The position numbers and the translations under genes were made by a program. 64,000 nt of DNA from Sphaerobacter thermophilus DSM 20745 (lineage in GTDB: Bacteria > Chloroflexota > Chloroflexia > Thermomicrobiales > Thermomicrobiaceae). Positions 42,437-51,158 of the stretch are shown one piece after another. Location of the stretch: the NCBI RefSeq assembly GCF_000024985.1, contig NC_013523.1, positions 434,001 to 498,000 on the forward strand, read 5' to 3'. Numbering within the stretch: the first letter of the stretch is position 1; the number at the start of each line of letters is the position of its first letter. The notes below the pieces were generated by a model. It did not search any database. It saw nothing but the letters and a program-made list of their open reading frames with translations, and was not told where the DNA came from.

Positions 42437-43449
42437 TCCGTGCCCTTTTCTCCGGCCGCCGCGAAGGAGCGGCCGACGTACCGCAGGTAGACGTCGTCGA
42501 GCGAGGGGCGGGCGACCGTTGCCGCCGCCACCGGGATGCCGGCGCGCTCCAGCGCCGCCAGCACGGCCGGGATCGCCTGTCCGCCGCTGTCGGCGCGGGC
42601 GTAGACCGCGCCGTCCTGCAGCGTGATCTCGCGCACGCCGGGCACGTGCTCCAGCGCGGCGTGGACGCGTGGTTCGGTCGCGCCGTTCGCGAGCTCGACT
42701 CGGATGGTGTCGCCGCGCAGCTCGCCTTTCAGTTCCTCCGGGGAACCCTCGACCACGACCCGGCCCTGGTCGACGATCGCGACGCGGGCGGCCAGGCGGT
42801 CGGCCTCCTCCAGGTAGTGGGTGGTCAGCAGGATGGTCAGGCGCTCCTCGCGGGCAAGCCGCTCGATCTCGGCCCAGAGCTCGGCGCGCGCCTCGGGGTC
42901 CAGGCCGGTTGTCGGCTCGTCCAGGAAGAGCACCTTGGGTCGGTGGATCAACCCCATGAGGATGTCGAGCTTGCGCTGCATGCCCCCGGAGTAGGTGCCC
43001 GCGACGCGATCGGCGGCCTCGGCGAGGCCGATGCGCTCGAGCAGCTCATCAACCCGGCGTCGCAGCTCGCGCCCGCGCAGGCCGTAGATCCGACCCTGGA
43101 GCATCAGGTTCTCCCGCCCGGTCGCCTCGGGATCGACCGCCGCCTTCTGGCTGACGTAGCCGATCGCGCGGCGCACGCTGCTGGGACGTGCCACGACGTC
43201 GAAGCCGGCCACCCGCGCGCTCCCGCTGTCGGGGCGGGAGAGGGTGGTGAGGATCTTGACAGTGGTGGACTTCCCGGCGCCGTTGGGTCCGAGCAGGGCG
43301 AAGATGGTGCCCGTCTCGACCGCGAGGCTGAGCCCGTTGAGGGCGCGCACTCCGCCGGGGTAGGTCTTGACCAGGTTGTGAGCCACGATGGCGAGGTCGG
43401 TGTGGTTGGGAGCCACCGCAGCCTCGCGCGGGGCTGCCTGGATAGTCAT
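42433..43449 (-). CDS. DrrA-like ABC exporter ATPase
   Basis: A 338-residue ATPase with Walker A GPNGAGKST, signature YSGGMQRKLDI, Walker B VLFLDEPTTGLDP and the DrrA-type C-terminal domain (about 250-330) that controls permease coupling. The ATG at 43449 follows AAGGAG at ten bases; a frame to 43485 exists. It lies 190 bases downstream of the PadR gene in the same direction. Confidence 0.92.
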   Translation of the reverse strand: MTIQAAPREAAVAPNHTDLAIVAHNLVKTYPGGVRALNGLSLAVETGTIFALLGPNGAGKSTTVKILTTLSRPDSGSARVAGFDVVARPSSVRRAIGYVSQKAAVDPEATGRENLMLQGRIYGLRGRELRRRVDELLERIGLAEAADRVAGTYSGGMQRKLDILMGLIHRPKVLFLDEPTTGLDPEARAELWAEIERLAREERLTILLTTHYLEEADRLAARVAIVDQGRVVVEGSPEELKGELRGDTIRVELANGATEPRVHAALEHVPGVREITLQDGAVYARADSGGQAIPAVLAALERAGIPVAAATVARPSLDDVYLRYVGRSFAAAGEKGTE

Positions 43450-43640
43450 CGGTCGAACACTCCTTCGTGCAGGAACGTTGCACACCGTGCCTGCCGCACG
43501 GCCTGTCGACCCGCGGTGCTCGACCTGCTATCCTTGGGGTGGACGCGTCGGGTAGCAGGTTTCGCGTCGCGGGACCAGCTCGACGGATTCGGCCCCCACC
43601 CGGGTGTGCCAGCACCTGGATGGGGGTCAGTTCATCTGGC

Positions 43641-44288
43641 TCACTCGTTCACCGGTTCCTCCTCTCGCTCTCCACCGTCCTGGATCATGTCGGGCCGCGC
43701 GTGGAACTGACGCCACAGGTCGAGGCCGGTCAGTTCCTCGGTCTCGATGGCGCGGACGAGATCCCGGACCCAGCGCAACTCCGCTTCCTTGAGCATCAAG
43801 GCGTAGTCGGCCTCGATCAGGAAGACCTGAGGGAGCCCCTGCGCTGCCGCGTCGTCCATCGTGGCTCGTTCCTCCGCGATGGCCTGTTCCAGTCGTTCCA
43901 CGCGCTCGCGGAGCAACTCGACTACCGCCTCGGGCGGCAGCACGGCCATCAGGGAGAGGCCCGCCTCGAACTGGGGGTACTCCTTGATCGGCCGTCGCAG
44001 CAGGTCGCGGAGCCAACCGTCCAGCTTGGCCCGACCGGCATCGGTCAACGCGTAGATGGTCCGCTCCGGACGCCGCCCCTCGCGGACCGTCTCGACCGGG
44101 ACGATCAGGCGGTGGCGCTCGAGCGCGTCGACGACGGTGTAGAGGGAGCCGTAGTTGAGCTTGATGCTGTGGTGCTTGCCGCGCTCCCGCATGGTCGACG
44201 CCATCTCATAGGGGTGCATCGGCCGCTCTGCCAGGAGGGCCAGCACCGCCAGCGCCAGTGGATTGGAGATCGACCGCTTGCTCGTCAC
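43641..44288 (-). CDS. PadR family transcriptional regulator
   Basis: A 215-residue regulator. The N-terminal winged helix (NPLALAVLALLAERPMHPYEM, then NYGSLYTVVDALERHRLI and RRPERTIYALTDAGRA) is the PadR signature, and the C-terminal half (about 95-200) is an amphipathic helical dimerisation domain (PadR_C). PadR proteins are usually repressors relieved by phenolics or drugs and often control the transporter next to them. It precedes the DrrAB-like genes and its promoter is overlapped by an inverted repeat. Confidence 0.92.
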   Translation of the reverse strand: MTSKRSISNPLALAVLALLAERPMHPYEMASTMRERGKHHSIKLNYGSLYTVVDALERHRLIVPVETVREGRRPERTIYALTDAGRAKLDGWLRDLLRRPIKEYPQFEAGLSLMAVLPPEAVVELLRERVERLEQAIAEERATMDDAAAQGLPQVFLIEADYALMLKEAELRWVRDLVRAIETEELTGLDLWRQFHARPDMIQDGGEREEEPVNE

Positions 44289-44310
44289 TGTCTACCTCGC
44301 GTAGCCGAAG

Positions 44311-44355
44311 CCGTATATCCGGTTGCGAGTATACGGGTCCGAGCATCCTTGTCAA
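44311..44355 (-). promoter_or_regulatory. padR promoter with candidate PadR operator
   Basis: On the minus strand TTGACA (44355-44350) and TATACT (44333-44328) are 16 bp apart. The inverted repeat CCGTATA (44311-44317) and TATACGG (44330-44336) covers the -10. Both halves look like PadR sites (ATAC-type dyad), so autorepression is likely; this is inference. Confidence 0.7.
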
Positions 44356-44416
44356 GGGGGTGTCGAGAATGAGTTCGCGCGGATTCGGTTCTCCCAACCG
44401 TGGGGCTTGGCGACAT

Positions 44417-44538
44417 ACCGCCGTCTCGTCCGTGTCATCCTTCGGTGCGTGGCCGATCCACCGTGAGATCCTCCGCTCCGCTCAGGATGACAGCGGTGCG
44501 GGAGCTGCCGGAGAGGAGACGAGATTCATGCGTCAATG
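44417..44538. repeat. Composite repeat element, copy 1
   Basis: Outer ends CCGTCTCGTC (near 44421) and GGAGACGAGA flank an inner GTCATCC (44434-44440) and GGATGAC (44485-44491) pair. A very similar element in the same orientation occupies 45162-45262. Both are non-coding. Confidence 0.65.
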
Positions 44539-44545
44539 GCATCCT

Positions 44546-44992
44546 CCCCGGGCTGACGCGGAGAAGCCCACGGAAGCGGGCTGGGGGCCGATCGTGGTTC
44601 ACCCCCGGTGATGGGATCCCGCCGCTCGGCGCGTGCCCGGCACACATGGAGATTGACGACTGACATGGATGTACGCGGTCGGCGCGTGCCCGGGGGTGGA
44701 TGGCGTGAAGGATCCTACGCCGTGGTCCGTGCCCGGGGCTAAAGCCGCCGGGCTGAATAATGAAAAGCCCACTGAAGGGGCTCCCTTTCCCACACGTCGG
44801 CTGACTCCATCCGGCCACCAACTGGGCGCTGCGTCCCCAGCCCCTTCAGTGGGCTTCGCCTTCTCAGCCCGGCGGCTTTAGCCCCGGGCACGCGCCACGG
44901 CTTGGGATCCTCGCGCCACCCCCGTACTCTTCGTCGTTCCCAGCCGGTTTCAGCCGGCTTTCGTTGTCAGCCCGGCGGCGTTAGCCCCGGGC
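44546..44992. repeat. Nested palindromic repeat island
   Basis: An inner inverted repeat has arms of about 51 bases at 44731-44781 and 44839-44889, starting GCCCGGGGCTAAAGCCGCCG. The arms match over the first 26 and last 18 bases with a variable middle. Outer arms of a related family lie at 44546-44585 and 44939-44992. A similar nested arrangement occurs at 52949-53320. No protein-like frame was found in this stretch, which with its neighbours fills the gap from padR to hisB. Confidence 0.75.
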
Positions 44993-45161
44993 ACATGTCG
45001 CGACGCGGCGACCTTCCCGCTACCCTTCCAGGGCATGTGCCGAGCGGCGGGATCCTTGACGAGGGTGTGAGTCCTGTCCCACCCCAGCCAGCTAATGCCG
45101 GCTGTCGTGGTCAGCCGGGGGTAAAGGAGCTTGACGACAAACCGTGGGACATGGACCGGTC

Positions 45162-45262
45162 ACCGCCGTCTCGTCCCTGTCATCCTTCGCTGCGCCGGCC
45201 CCGCTCTGGATGACAGCCGCGCGGGCGCGGGTGACGGGGAGACGAGATGAACTCGTCAATGT
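45162..45262. repeat. Composite repeat element, copy 2
   Basis: CCGTCTCGTCC, then GTCATCC (45179-45185) facing GGATGAC (45208-45214), then GGGGAGACGAGA, in the same order and orientation as the element at 44417-44538. Its right edge abuts the hisB stop. Between 44993 and 45161 only fragments of the other repeat family are visible. Confidence 0.65.
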
Positions 45263-45868
45263 TCATTGCCCCGTCTCGATGTGCTCCTTGGTGGAGGGGA
45301 GGCGGTCACCGAGGCGAGGCTCGGGCCGGGTGGCCGCGTCGAGGGCGCGGGCGAAGGCCTTGAAGAGCGCCTCGACCTGGTGATGGGTGTTGGAGCCGTA
45401 GAGCGTCACGACGTGGAGGTTGATCCTGGCTTCGATCGCCAGTGTCTCGAAGAAGTGGCGCACCAGATCGGCCTCGAGCACGCCGACCCCGGGGCCGTTG
45501 ATCGGGTCGCGCTGGACATAATAGCCGCGGCCGCCGCAGTCGACGGCGACGTGGGCCAGCGCCTCGTCCATTGGCACCGCCACGTCGGCGGTCCGGCGGA
45601 TGCCGCGGCGCTCGCCGAGTGTCTGGCGGATCGCCTGGCCCAGGCAGAGGCCGACGTCCTCGGTCGTGTGGTGGGCGTCAACCTGGAGATCGCCCCGTGC
45701 GGTGACGGTCAGGTCGAAGAGGCCGTGGCGGGCGAAGAGGGTGAGGAAGTGGTCGAGCGGCCCGATCCCGGTGTCGATCGCGGCCTGCCCGCTGCCGTCG
45801 AGGTCCAGCGTCAGTTCGATCTCGGTCTCGGTGGTTCGCCGGGTGATGGTGGCGCGTCGCTGCTCCAT
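45263..45868 (-). CDS. hisB: Imidazoleglycerol-phosphate dehydratase
   Basis: The sixth histidine-biosynthesis enzyme, a 24-mer manganese dehydratase. The 201-residue protein has the metal motifs [25 protein letters not shown] (first HHTxED), [14 protein letters not shown] and [12 protein letters not shown] (second HHxxE). It is the monofunctional form without the HAD phosphatase domain of E. coli HisB. The ATG at 45868 is 4 bases after the hisC stop; a longer frame upstream is spurious. Confidence 0.95.
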   Translation of the reverse strand: MEQRRATITRRTTETEIELTLDLDGSGQAAIDTGIGPLDHFLTLFARHGLFDLTVTARGDLQVDAHHTTEDVGLCLGQAIRQTLGERRGIRRTADVAVPMDEALAHVAVDCGGRGYYVQRDPINGPGVGVLEADLVRHFFETLAIEARINLHVVTLYGSNTHHQVEALFKAFARALDAATRPEPRLGDRLPSTKEHIETGQ

Positions 45869-45872
45869 CGGC

Positions 45873-46976
45873 TCAGATCTCCCCTGCCATGCCGCGCAGC
45901 GCGGCCATGAGCGCGTCGGTGTGCTCCGGGCGGCCGACGGTGATCCGCAGGTAGTTGCGGAGGTCGGGGTCGCTGTACTTGCGGACCAGGATGCCCCGCC
46001 GCTCCAGGCGCCGGTGGATGTCGTGCGCGTCACCGCGCGTGACCCGGCAGAGGATGAAGTTGCCCTGCGAGGGGTATGGCTGCAGGAAGTTGAGCTTGCG
46101 CAGGCCGCGGTAGAGGCGGCCGCGCTCGATCTTGATGCGGTTGACCGTCTGCTGCAGGTAGTCGATGTCGTCCAGCACCGCCTCGATCGCCTTCAGCCCG
46201 GCCGTGCTCACGTTGAACGGCTGCTTGACCTTCCACAACTCAGCCGCGAGGGCGTCGGGGAGGATGGCGTATCCGAGACGCATCCCAGCGAGCCCCGCCC
46301 ACTTGCTGAAGGTACGCAGGATCACCAGGTTGTCGAACTCGCGCGCGAGCGGAAGGAAGGTCTTGCCGGAGAACTCGTAGTACGCCTCGTCGGCCACGAT
46401 CAGCGCGCCGGTGCGCAGCAGCCGGACGATCTGCTGGGTCGTGGGCATGTTCCCGGTCGGGTTGTTGGGCGCGGTGACGAAGATCAGCTTGGTCCGCTCG
46501 GTGACAGCCTGGGTGATCGCATCGATGTCGAGGTCGAAGTCGGCGGTGCGGGGCACGCGGCGGACGACCCCGCCGAAGAGGGGCGTGCGGGACTCGTACA
46601 CGCCGAAGGTCGGGGTTGGCACGATCACCTCATCGCCCGGGTCGATGGTGGCCAGCAGCAGGAGGTCGATCAGCTCGTCCGAGCCGTTGCCGATGATGAT
46701 CCGCTGGCTGGGCGCCCCGGTGTAGGCGGCGATGCGCTCCCGCGCGACGCGCTGGTCGGCGTCCGGGTATTCCTGGTAGTGGTCAAAGCTCGCCAGTACC
46801 TCCTGCACACGCATCGAGGTCCCGTAGGGGTTCTCGTTCATGTGCAGGCGGATGATCTCGTCGACGGGCTTGCCGATGCGTTCGGCGACGGCCTCAACCG
46901 GTTCGACCGGGACGTACCCGTCCAGGTCGAGGACAGCGTTGCGGATGAGTCGCCGAAGAGCCTTGGGTATTGCCAC
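45873..46976 (-). CDS. hisC: Histidinol-phosphate aminotransferase
   Basis: A fold-type I PLP aminotransferase of about 367 residues that converts imidazole acetol-phosphate to histidinol phosphate. MNENPYG near the N-terminus, the glycine pocket [21 protein letters not shown], the PLP aspartate in [11 protein letters not shown] and the Schiff-base lysine in [17 protein letters not shown] are all visible. I chose the GTG at 46976, preceded by GGGAGACGG. With hisB it forms a two-gene unit; other his genes are outside the window. Aromatic aminotransferase activity is a possible alternative. Confidence 0.93.
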   Translation of the reverse strand: MAIPKALRRLIRNAVLDLDGYVPVEPVEAVAERIGKPVDEIIRLHMNENPYGTSMRVQEVLASFDHYQEYPDADQRVARERIAAYTGAPSQRIIIGNGSDELIDLLLLATIDPGDEVIVPTPTFGVYESRTPLFGGVVRRVPRTADFDLDIDAITQAVTERTKLIFVTAPNNPTGNMPTTQQIVRLLRTGALIVADEAYYEFSGKTFLPLAREFDNLVILRTFSKWAGLAGMRLGYAILPDALAAELWKVKQPFNVSTAGLKAIEAVLDDIDYLQQTVNRIKIERGRLYRGLRKLNFLQPYPSQGNFILCRVTRGDAHDIHRRLERRGILVRKYSDPDLRNYLRITVGRPEHTDALMAALRGMAGEI

Positions 46977-47088
46977 GTAGCCTGTCCGTCTCCCGGTGTC
47001 CGTCCCGGCGGCGGTGGCTCCGCCACGCCGGTACCCGCTACAATCTTTTCCCAATCACCGTCGTGCGTTTTGGAAGCAAGGGTGACAT

Positions 47089-48369
47089 ATGCGACGAATT
47101 CCCGGTCCCACTGCCATCAGGCAAGGACCGGCGCCATCTCCTTGCCCGGGGCGCGGCGGTGCGAACCTGCGCCGGGGTGGACACCGTTCCGAGCGCAGCG
47201 CTGCCGCCATGGTCGCTATTATAGCCACGCTCGGGCTGGTGCTGGCGCAGCTCATCACATCGACTGCTTTCGCCAGTGCCGCGGCGGTGCCGCGGCCGAT
47301 GGTGGTGCCTGACGCGCCGCTCGCCGCCCCGGTCCCAGTGCCGGCCATCACGGCGCGTGCCGTGCTCGCGGTCGATCTCGTGACGGGTGCGACCCTCGCG
47401 GCGGTCAACCCGGACATGCCGTACCCACCCGCCAGCACGACCAAAATGCTCACGGCGCTCATCGTCCGCCAGCACGCCGCGCTGGACGAGGTCATCACCA
47501 TCGAGCCGGGGGATCTGGTCGATGAGGTGATCTACGCACATGTGGGCCTCCGGGCCGGGGACCGGGTGGCGGTGCGGGACCTGCTCGCCGGCCTGCTGGT
47601 CCCGTCGGGTGGGGACGCCGCGCGGGCGCTCGCCCGCGTCGTCGGAGCCCGCCTGGACCCGGCCGCAACGAATCCGCGCGCGGCGTTCGTCGCCGAGATG
47701 AACCGTGTCGCCCGGCGCCTTGGGATGCGCAGCACGCACTTCGTCAACCCGGACGGGCGCGACGCACCTGGCCAGCGCTCGACCGCACGCGACCTCGCCA
47801 TCCTCGGGGCTGCATTGCTGAAGGACCCGTTCCTGGCCGATGTGGTGGCGCAGCCGGTGACGACCATCTCCGTCAAGGGGCCGAACGCGCGCGACATCAC
47901 GCTCTGGAGCACCAACCACCTGCTCGGGGAACTGGGCGTGCACGGGATCAAAACGGGCACGACGGCCGAGGATGGGGAGAACCTGGTGGCGGTGGCGTGG
48001 CGTGGGGACCATCAGGTCATCACGGTGACGCTCGGGAGCGCCGAGGGTGAGCGCTTCAACGACGTGCGTGCCCTCTTCGACGCGCTGGGTACCCACTTCC
48101 GCTGGGTGCGCCTCGGCCGGGATGGGGATCACCCGGACCTAGAGGACCGGCTCGCGGCCGACGGCTTCCGCTTGATGACCAACCGGACCCTGCTGCTGAC
48201 GGCGGAGCAGGCTGATCGGCTGCGGTACGACCTGCGGCTCGCTCCGGTGTCGAGCTCGTCCCCGTGGGCGATACAGGGTGAGGTAGTATTCTACGTGGGC
48301 GCAACGGAGGTCCTGCGGCTCCCCGTGTATCGATCCGGACGCGAAGCCGGAGATCCGTCCCAGCCGTGA
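47089..48369 (+). CDS. D-alanyl-D-alanine carboxypeptidase (S11/PBP5 family), first copy
   Basis: A penicillin-binding protein of 426 residues that trims peptidoglycan stem peptides outside the membrane. The three active-site motifs are STTK (Ser116-Lys119), SGGD in the SxN position (VPSGGDAAR) and KTG (GIKTGTTAED). The SxN box reads SGG rather than SGN. A long basic N-terminus precedes a hydrophobic segment (about 41-66) that serves as signal peptide or anchor. AAGGGTG precedes the ATG at 47089, and a TACAAT -10 is at 47039-47044. A second S11 gene lies 3 kb away. Confidence 0.9.
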   Translation: MRRIPGPTAIRQGPAPSPCPGRGGANLRRGGHRSERSAAAMVAIIATLGLVLAQLITSTAFASAAAVPRPMVVPDAPLAAPVPVPAITARAVLAVDLVTGATLAAVNPDMPYPPASTTKMLTALIVRQHAALDEVITIEPGDLVDEVIYAHVGLRAGDRVAVRDLLAGLLVPSGGDAARALARVVGARLDPAATNPRAAFVAEMNRVARRLGMRSTHFVNPDGRDAPGQRSTARDLAILGAALLKDPFLADVVAQPVTTISVKGPNARDITLWSTNHLLGELGVHGIKTGTTAEDGENLVAVAWRGDHQVITVTLGSAEGERFNDVRALFDALGTHFRWVRLGRDGDHPDLEDRLAADGFRLMTNRTLLLTAEQADRLRYDLRLAPVSSSSPWAIQGEVVFYVGATEVLRLPVYRSGREAGDPSQP

Positions 48370-48435
48370 CGGGCCGTTGCTCCCGACCGGCTCCGACGAT
48401 GCCTCCGGGGTCGGCGAGCAGGCGAGGAGCGACCG

Positions 48436-49449
48436 GTGGAGAGACTGCAACGAGTGCTGGCCGCGCACGGCGTGGCCTCCCGTCGCAAGGCTGAGGAGCT
48501 CATCACCGCGGGTCGGGTCACGGTGGACGGCCAGGTGGTCCGCGAGTTGGGCGTTCGGGTGGACCCGGAGCGCCAGGAGATCCGCGTGGACGGCAAGCGG
48601 CTGCGTCCCGAGCGCCGCCGGTACATCATGTTGAACAAGCCACCGGGCTACATCACGACGGTCAGCGACGAGCGCGGCCGCCGCACGGTCATGGACCTGG
48701 TCCAGGTGCCGGAGCGGGTGGTCCCGGCCGGGCGGCTCGACCGTCCGACGGCGGGGCTCCTCCTGCTCACCAACGACGGGGATCTGCTGTTCCGCATCAC
48801 CCATCCCCGTTACGAGTTGGAGAAAGAATACGAGGTACTGGTGGACGGGCACCCGCCGCCGGAGGTGCTGGACCAGTTGCGGCGCGGCGTGACGGTGGAC
48901 GGGGAGCGCGTGGTGCCGGATCAGGTCCGGCCGCTCCGGATCGAAGAAGCCGGGACCGTGCTCCGCATCGTGATCCACGAGGGGCGCAACCGCATCGTGC
49001 GCCGGATGATGGATCGGGTCGGCTACCCGGTGCTCAAGCTGACGCGGACGCGGATCGGGCCGATCCATGTCCGGGGCGTCCCGCTCGGTGCCTGGCGCGA
49101 CCTGACGCCGGGGGAGGTCATGCAGTTGCTGGAAGCGGTCGGCCTCGACCCTGCCTCGGCGGGTCGTCCGTTGCCGGAGCCGGGGCGCCGATCAGACCCT
49201 GGCGAGCGCAGAGGTGAGCCACGTCGCTCGGGACCGACGCGGCGCGGTGAGCGGCCGGCTCCGTCCGGAGCGCGGCCGCCGGCACGGCGGGGTGAACGGC
49301 GCGGTGGCCCGGGGACGGGGCCGCGCGAGCGATTTGGGAGAGGGCGTGGAGGTGAGCGAGGTGCCCGGCGACCGCCTGGTCGTCGCGATCGACGGCCCGG
49401 CGGCGGCCGGCAAGACCACCGTGGCGAGCGCGGCGGCCCGCCGGCTTGA
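48436..49449 (+). CDS. rRNA pseudouridine synthase (RsuA/RluB family) with basic tail
   Basis: An enzyme of about 337 residues that makes pseudouridine in rRNA. It has an N-terminal S4 RNA-binding domain (RLQRVLAAHGVASRRKAEEL), the catalytic loop AGRLDRPTAGLLLLTNDG with its Asp, and EGRNRIVRRMMDRVG. After about residue 235 comes a tail of some 100 residues made mostly of Arg, Gly and Pro, probably disordered and RNA-binding. The last 104 bases overlap the cmk gene in another frame. The GTG at 48436 is the start. rluB-cmk order is common. Confidence 0.9.
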   Translation: MERLQRVLAAHGVASRRKAEELITAGRVTVDGQVVRELGVRVDPERQEIRVDGKRLRPERRRYIMLNKPPGYITTVSDERGRRTVMDLVQVPERVVPAGRLDRPTAGLLLLTNDGDLLFRITHPRYELEKEYEVLVDGHPPPEVLDQLRRGVTVDGERVVPDQVRPLRIEEAGTVLRIVIHEGRNRIVRRMMDRVGYPVLKLTRTRIGPIHVRGVPLGAWRDLTPGEVMQLLEAVGLDPASAGRPLPEPGRRSDPGERRGEPRRSGPTRRGERPAPSGARPPARRGERRGGPGTGPRERFGRGRGGERGARRPPGRRDRRPGGGRQDHRGERGGPPA

Positions 49450-50044
49450 TGCGCTCTTCTTCGATACCGGCGTGATCTACCGGGCGCTGACGCTGGCGGC
49501 GCTGCGGCACGGCGTGGCACCCGAGGACGGCCTGCGGCTTGCCGGTCTGGCGAGGCACCTCGACATCCAGGTGAAGCCACCATCCCAGCCGGACGGGCGC
49601 TTCTACGACGTCTGGCTCGAGGGCGAGGATGTGACCCAGCAACTGCGCGACCCGGAGGTCGATCGCGCGGTGTCGGCGGTGTCGGCTCACCCGGCGGTGC
49701 GCCGGGCGCTGCTCGATGTCCAGCGTCGGATCGCCCGGTCCGGGCGCGTGGTGTTGACCGGGCGGGACATCGGCACGGTCGTCGTACCGGACGCCGACGT
49801 GAAGATCTGGCTCGACGCCTCCCTCGAAGAGCGCGCGCGACGGCGGCAGCGCGATCTGGCCGCACAGGGGATCGAGCGCTCGCTCGACGAGGTGATGGAG
49901 GAGATGGAGCGGCGGGACCGGGCGGACGCAGAGCGTGCGATCGCGCCGATGAAGCCCGCGAAGGACGCGGTCGTCATCGTTACCGACGGACGCTCTGTCG
50001 AGGAGGTCGTGGAGGAGATCGTCCGGCTGGCCGGAGGGGGATGA
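49346..50044 (+). CDS. cmk: Cytidylate kinase
   Basis: A P-loop kinase of about 232 residues phosphorylating CMP and dCMP. Walker A is IDGPAAAGKTT, DTGVIYRALTLAAL is the substrate motif, and TGRDIGTVVVPDADVKIWL with RAERRQRDL-like ARRRQRDL forms the NMP-binding and lid parts. The GTG at 49346 has GGGAG upstream and sits inside the Arg/Gly-rich tail of the preceding gene; GTG 49352 is an alternative. It overlaps plsC by 4 bases. Confidence 0.93.
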   Translation: MEVSEVPGDRLVVAIDGPAAAGKTTVASAAARRLDALFFDTGVIYRALTLAALRHGVAPEDGLRLAGLARHLDIQVKPPSQPDGRFYDVWLEGEDVTQQLRDPEVDRAVSAVSAHPAVRRALLDVQRRIARSGRVVLTGRDIGTVVVPDADVKIWLDASLEERARRRQRDLAAQGIERSLDEVMEEMERRDRADAERAIAPMKPAKDAVVIVTDGRSVEEVVEEIVRLAGGG

Positions 50045-50820
50045 CCATGGGGGGGAGTGCGGGCGACGGCGCGTGGCCGGAGTCGCGGCGCCGGCGCATC
50101 AAGCTGGCACTATTCCGCGGGGCGCGGGTCATCGTGCTCCCGCTTCTCCGGCTGCTGCTTGGGATGCGGATTGAGGGGCTGGAGAACGTCCCACCGCGTG
50201 GCGGTGCGCTCGTGGTGGCCAATCACCTCCACAACTCCGACCCGATCCTCCTGATCGCAGCGTTCCCGCGCCCGGTCTTCTTCATGGCCAAGAGCGACGT
50301 GTGGCGCGTGCCGGTGGCGCGGTGGTTCGCCGAGTTGTCCGGTGCGTTCCCGGTAGAGCGCGGGCGGCCGGACCGCAAGGCCCTCCGCCATGCCGAGCAG
50401 GAGCTGGCGCGCGGCTGGCTGGTCGGTGTCTTCCCGGAGGGCGGGCGCAGTACCACCGGCGCGATAAAGAGCGTCTACCCCGGCGTGGCGTTGATCGCGT
50501 TGCGGGCCCGGGTGCCGATCATCCCGACCGCAATCTGGGGCACCGAGGTACTGCCGTTCAACGGGAAGAAGGGACGACGGAAGGGCAAGGGGTGGCCCAA
50601 GGTGCATGTGCGGATGGGCAAGCCCTTCTATCTCCCGGACGGGACCGGCGACGGGAGCCGACCAGACCTCGCCACGCTCACCGACCTCATGATGATCGAG
50701 GTTGCCAAACTGCTGCCCCCCGAGTACCGCGGCATCTACGCCGACCGGGTGGCCGAGAGCGTCGCGGAGCAGCACCCGGCCCCCGCCCCGCTCCCCACCG
50801 CGGGAGAGGAGCGGCGCTAG
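50041..50820 (+). CDS. plsC: 1-acyl-sn-glycerol-3-phosphate acyltransferase family
   Basis: A 259-residue acyltransferase of phospholipid synthesis. Block I is VVANHLHNSDP (HxxxxD, catalytic His), block II is PVARWFAELSGAFPVERGRP, block III is VGVFPEGGRST and block IV is ARVPIIPTAIWG. One N-terminal helix (VIVLPLLRLLLGMRI) anchors it to the membrane. The ATG overlaps the cmk stop. The last residues come from a degenerate CCCTCTCCC-family repeat, so the C-terminus may be a recent extension. Confidence 0.9.
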   Translation: MTMGGSAGDGAWPESRRRRIKLALFRGARVIVLPLLRLLLGMRIEGLENVPPRGGALVVANHLHNSDPILLIAAFPRPVFFMAKSDVWRVPVARWFAELSGAFPVERGRPDRKALRHAEQELARGWLVGVFPEGGRSTTGAIKSVYPGVALIALRARVPIIPTAIWGTEVLPFNGKKGRRKGKGWPKVHVRMGKPFYLPDGTGDGSRPDLATLTDLMMIEVAKLLPPEYRGIYADRVAESVAEQHPAPAPLPTAGEERR

Positions 50821-51006
50821 AGGCACCGTGGTGCTCTAACGGCGGTAACGTTCATGCCCTTGCCATCGCGCGGAGCGGTAGTGCGGGTGGAGGACTTCAC
50901 TCGCCGCGGTAGATCGGTTCATGCGGGGTGCCGTAGATGAGCCTGGGACGGGGACGAGCGGAGTGGGCGGGGCGACCACGCTCGATCGATTCGGCCGCGT
51001 ACCCTC

Positions 51007-51035
51007 TTGTACGTACTAGCGGTCTGTAGTAGTAT
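51007..51035 (+). promoter_or_regulatory. Promoter of the second carboxypeptidase gene
   Basis: TTGTAC (51007-51012) and TAGTAT (51030-51035) are 17 bp apart. It lies in the 338-bp gap after plsC, which otherwise holds only the structured leader that follows; 50821-51006 shows nothing recognisable. Confidence 0.6.
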
Positions 51036-51045
51036 GGTGCCTACT

Positions 51046-51121
51046 GGTCAAGGTAAGGCCGGGCACGACACGGCCAGCCGGGCCCACGTGGGGGACGTGG
51101 CGCCACCCAGGTGCCTTGACC
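51046..51121 (+). ncRNA. Structured 5' leader, unassigned
   Basis: Perfect 8-bp arms GGTCAAGG (51046-51053) and CCTTGACC (51114-51121) enclose two internal stems: GGCCG/CGGCC (51057-51061 with 51071-51075) and CCACGT/ACGTGG (51084-51089 with 51095-51100). This gives a compact multibranch fold a few bases after the predicted transcription start and about 40 bases before the carboxypeptidase start. No known riboswitch consensus was recognised. Confidence 0.45.
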
Positions 51122-51158
51122 GTCTCGGGTAGGGAAGGTCTGATTGGGGAGGCCGACG

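Noticed and set aside
44370-45262. CRISPR array
   Set aside because: Repeats are palindromic, of unequal spacing and in opposite orientations, and no cas genes are present.
51046-51121. Known c-di-GMP, c-di-AMP or cobalamin riboswitch
   Set aside because: The conserved core sequences of these classes were looked for and not found; only the stem arrangement is notable.
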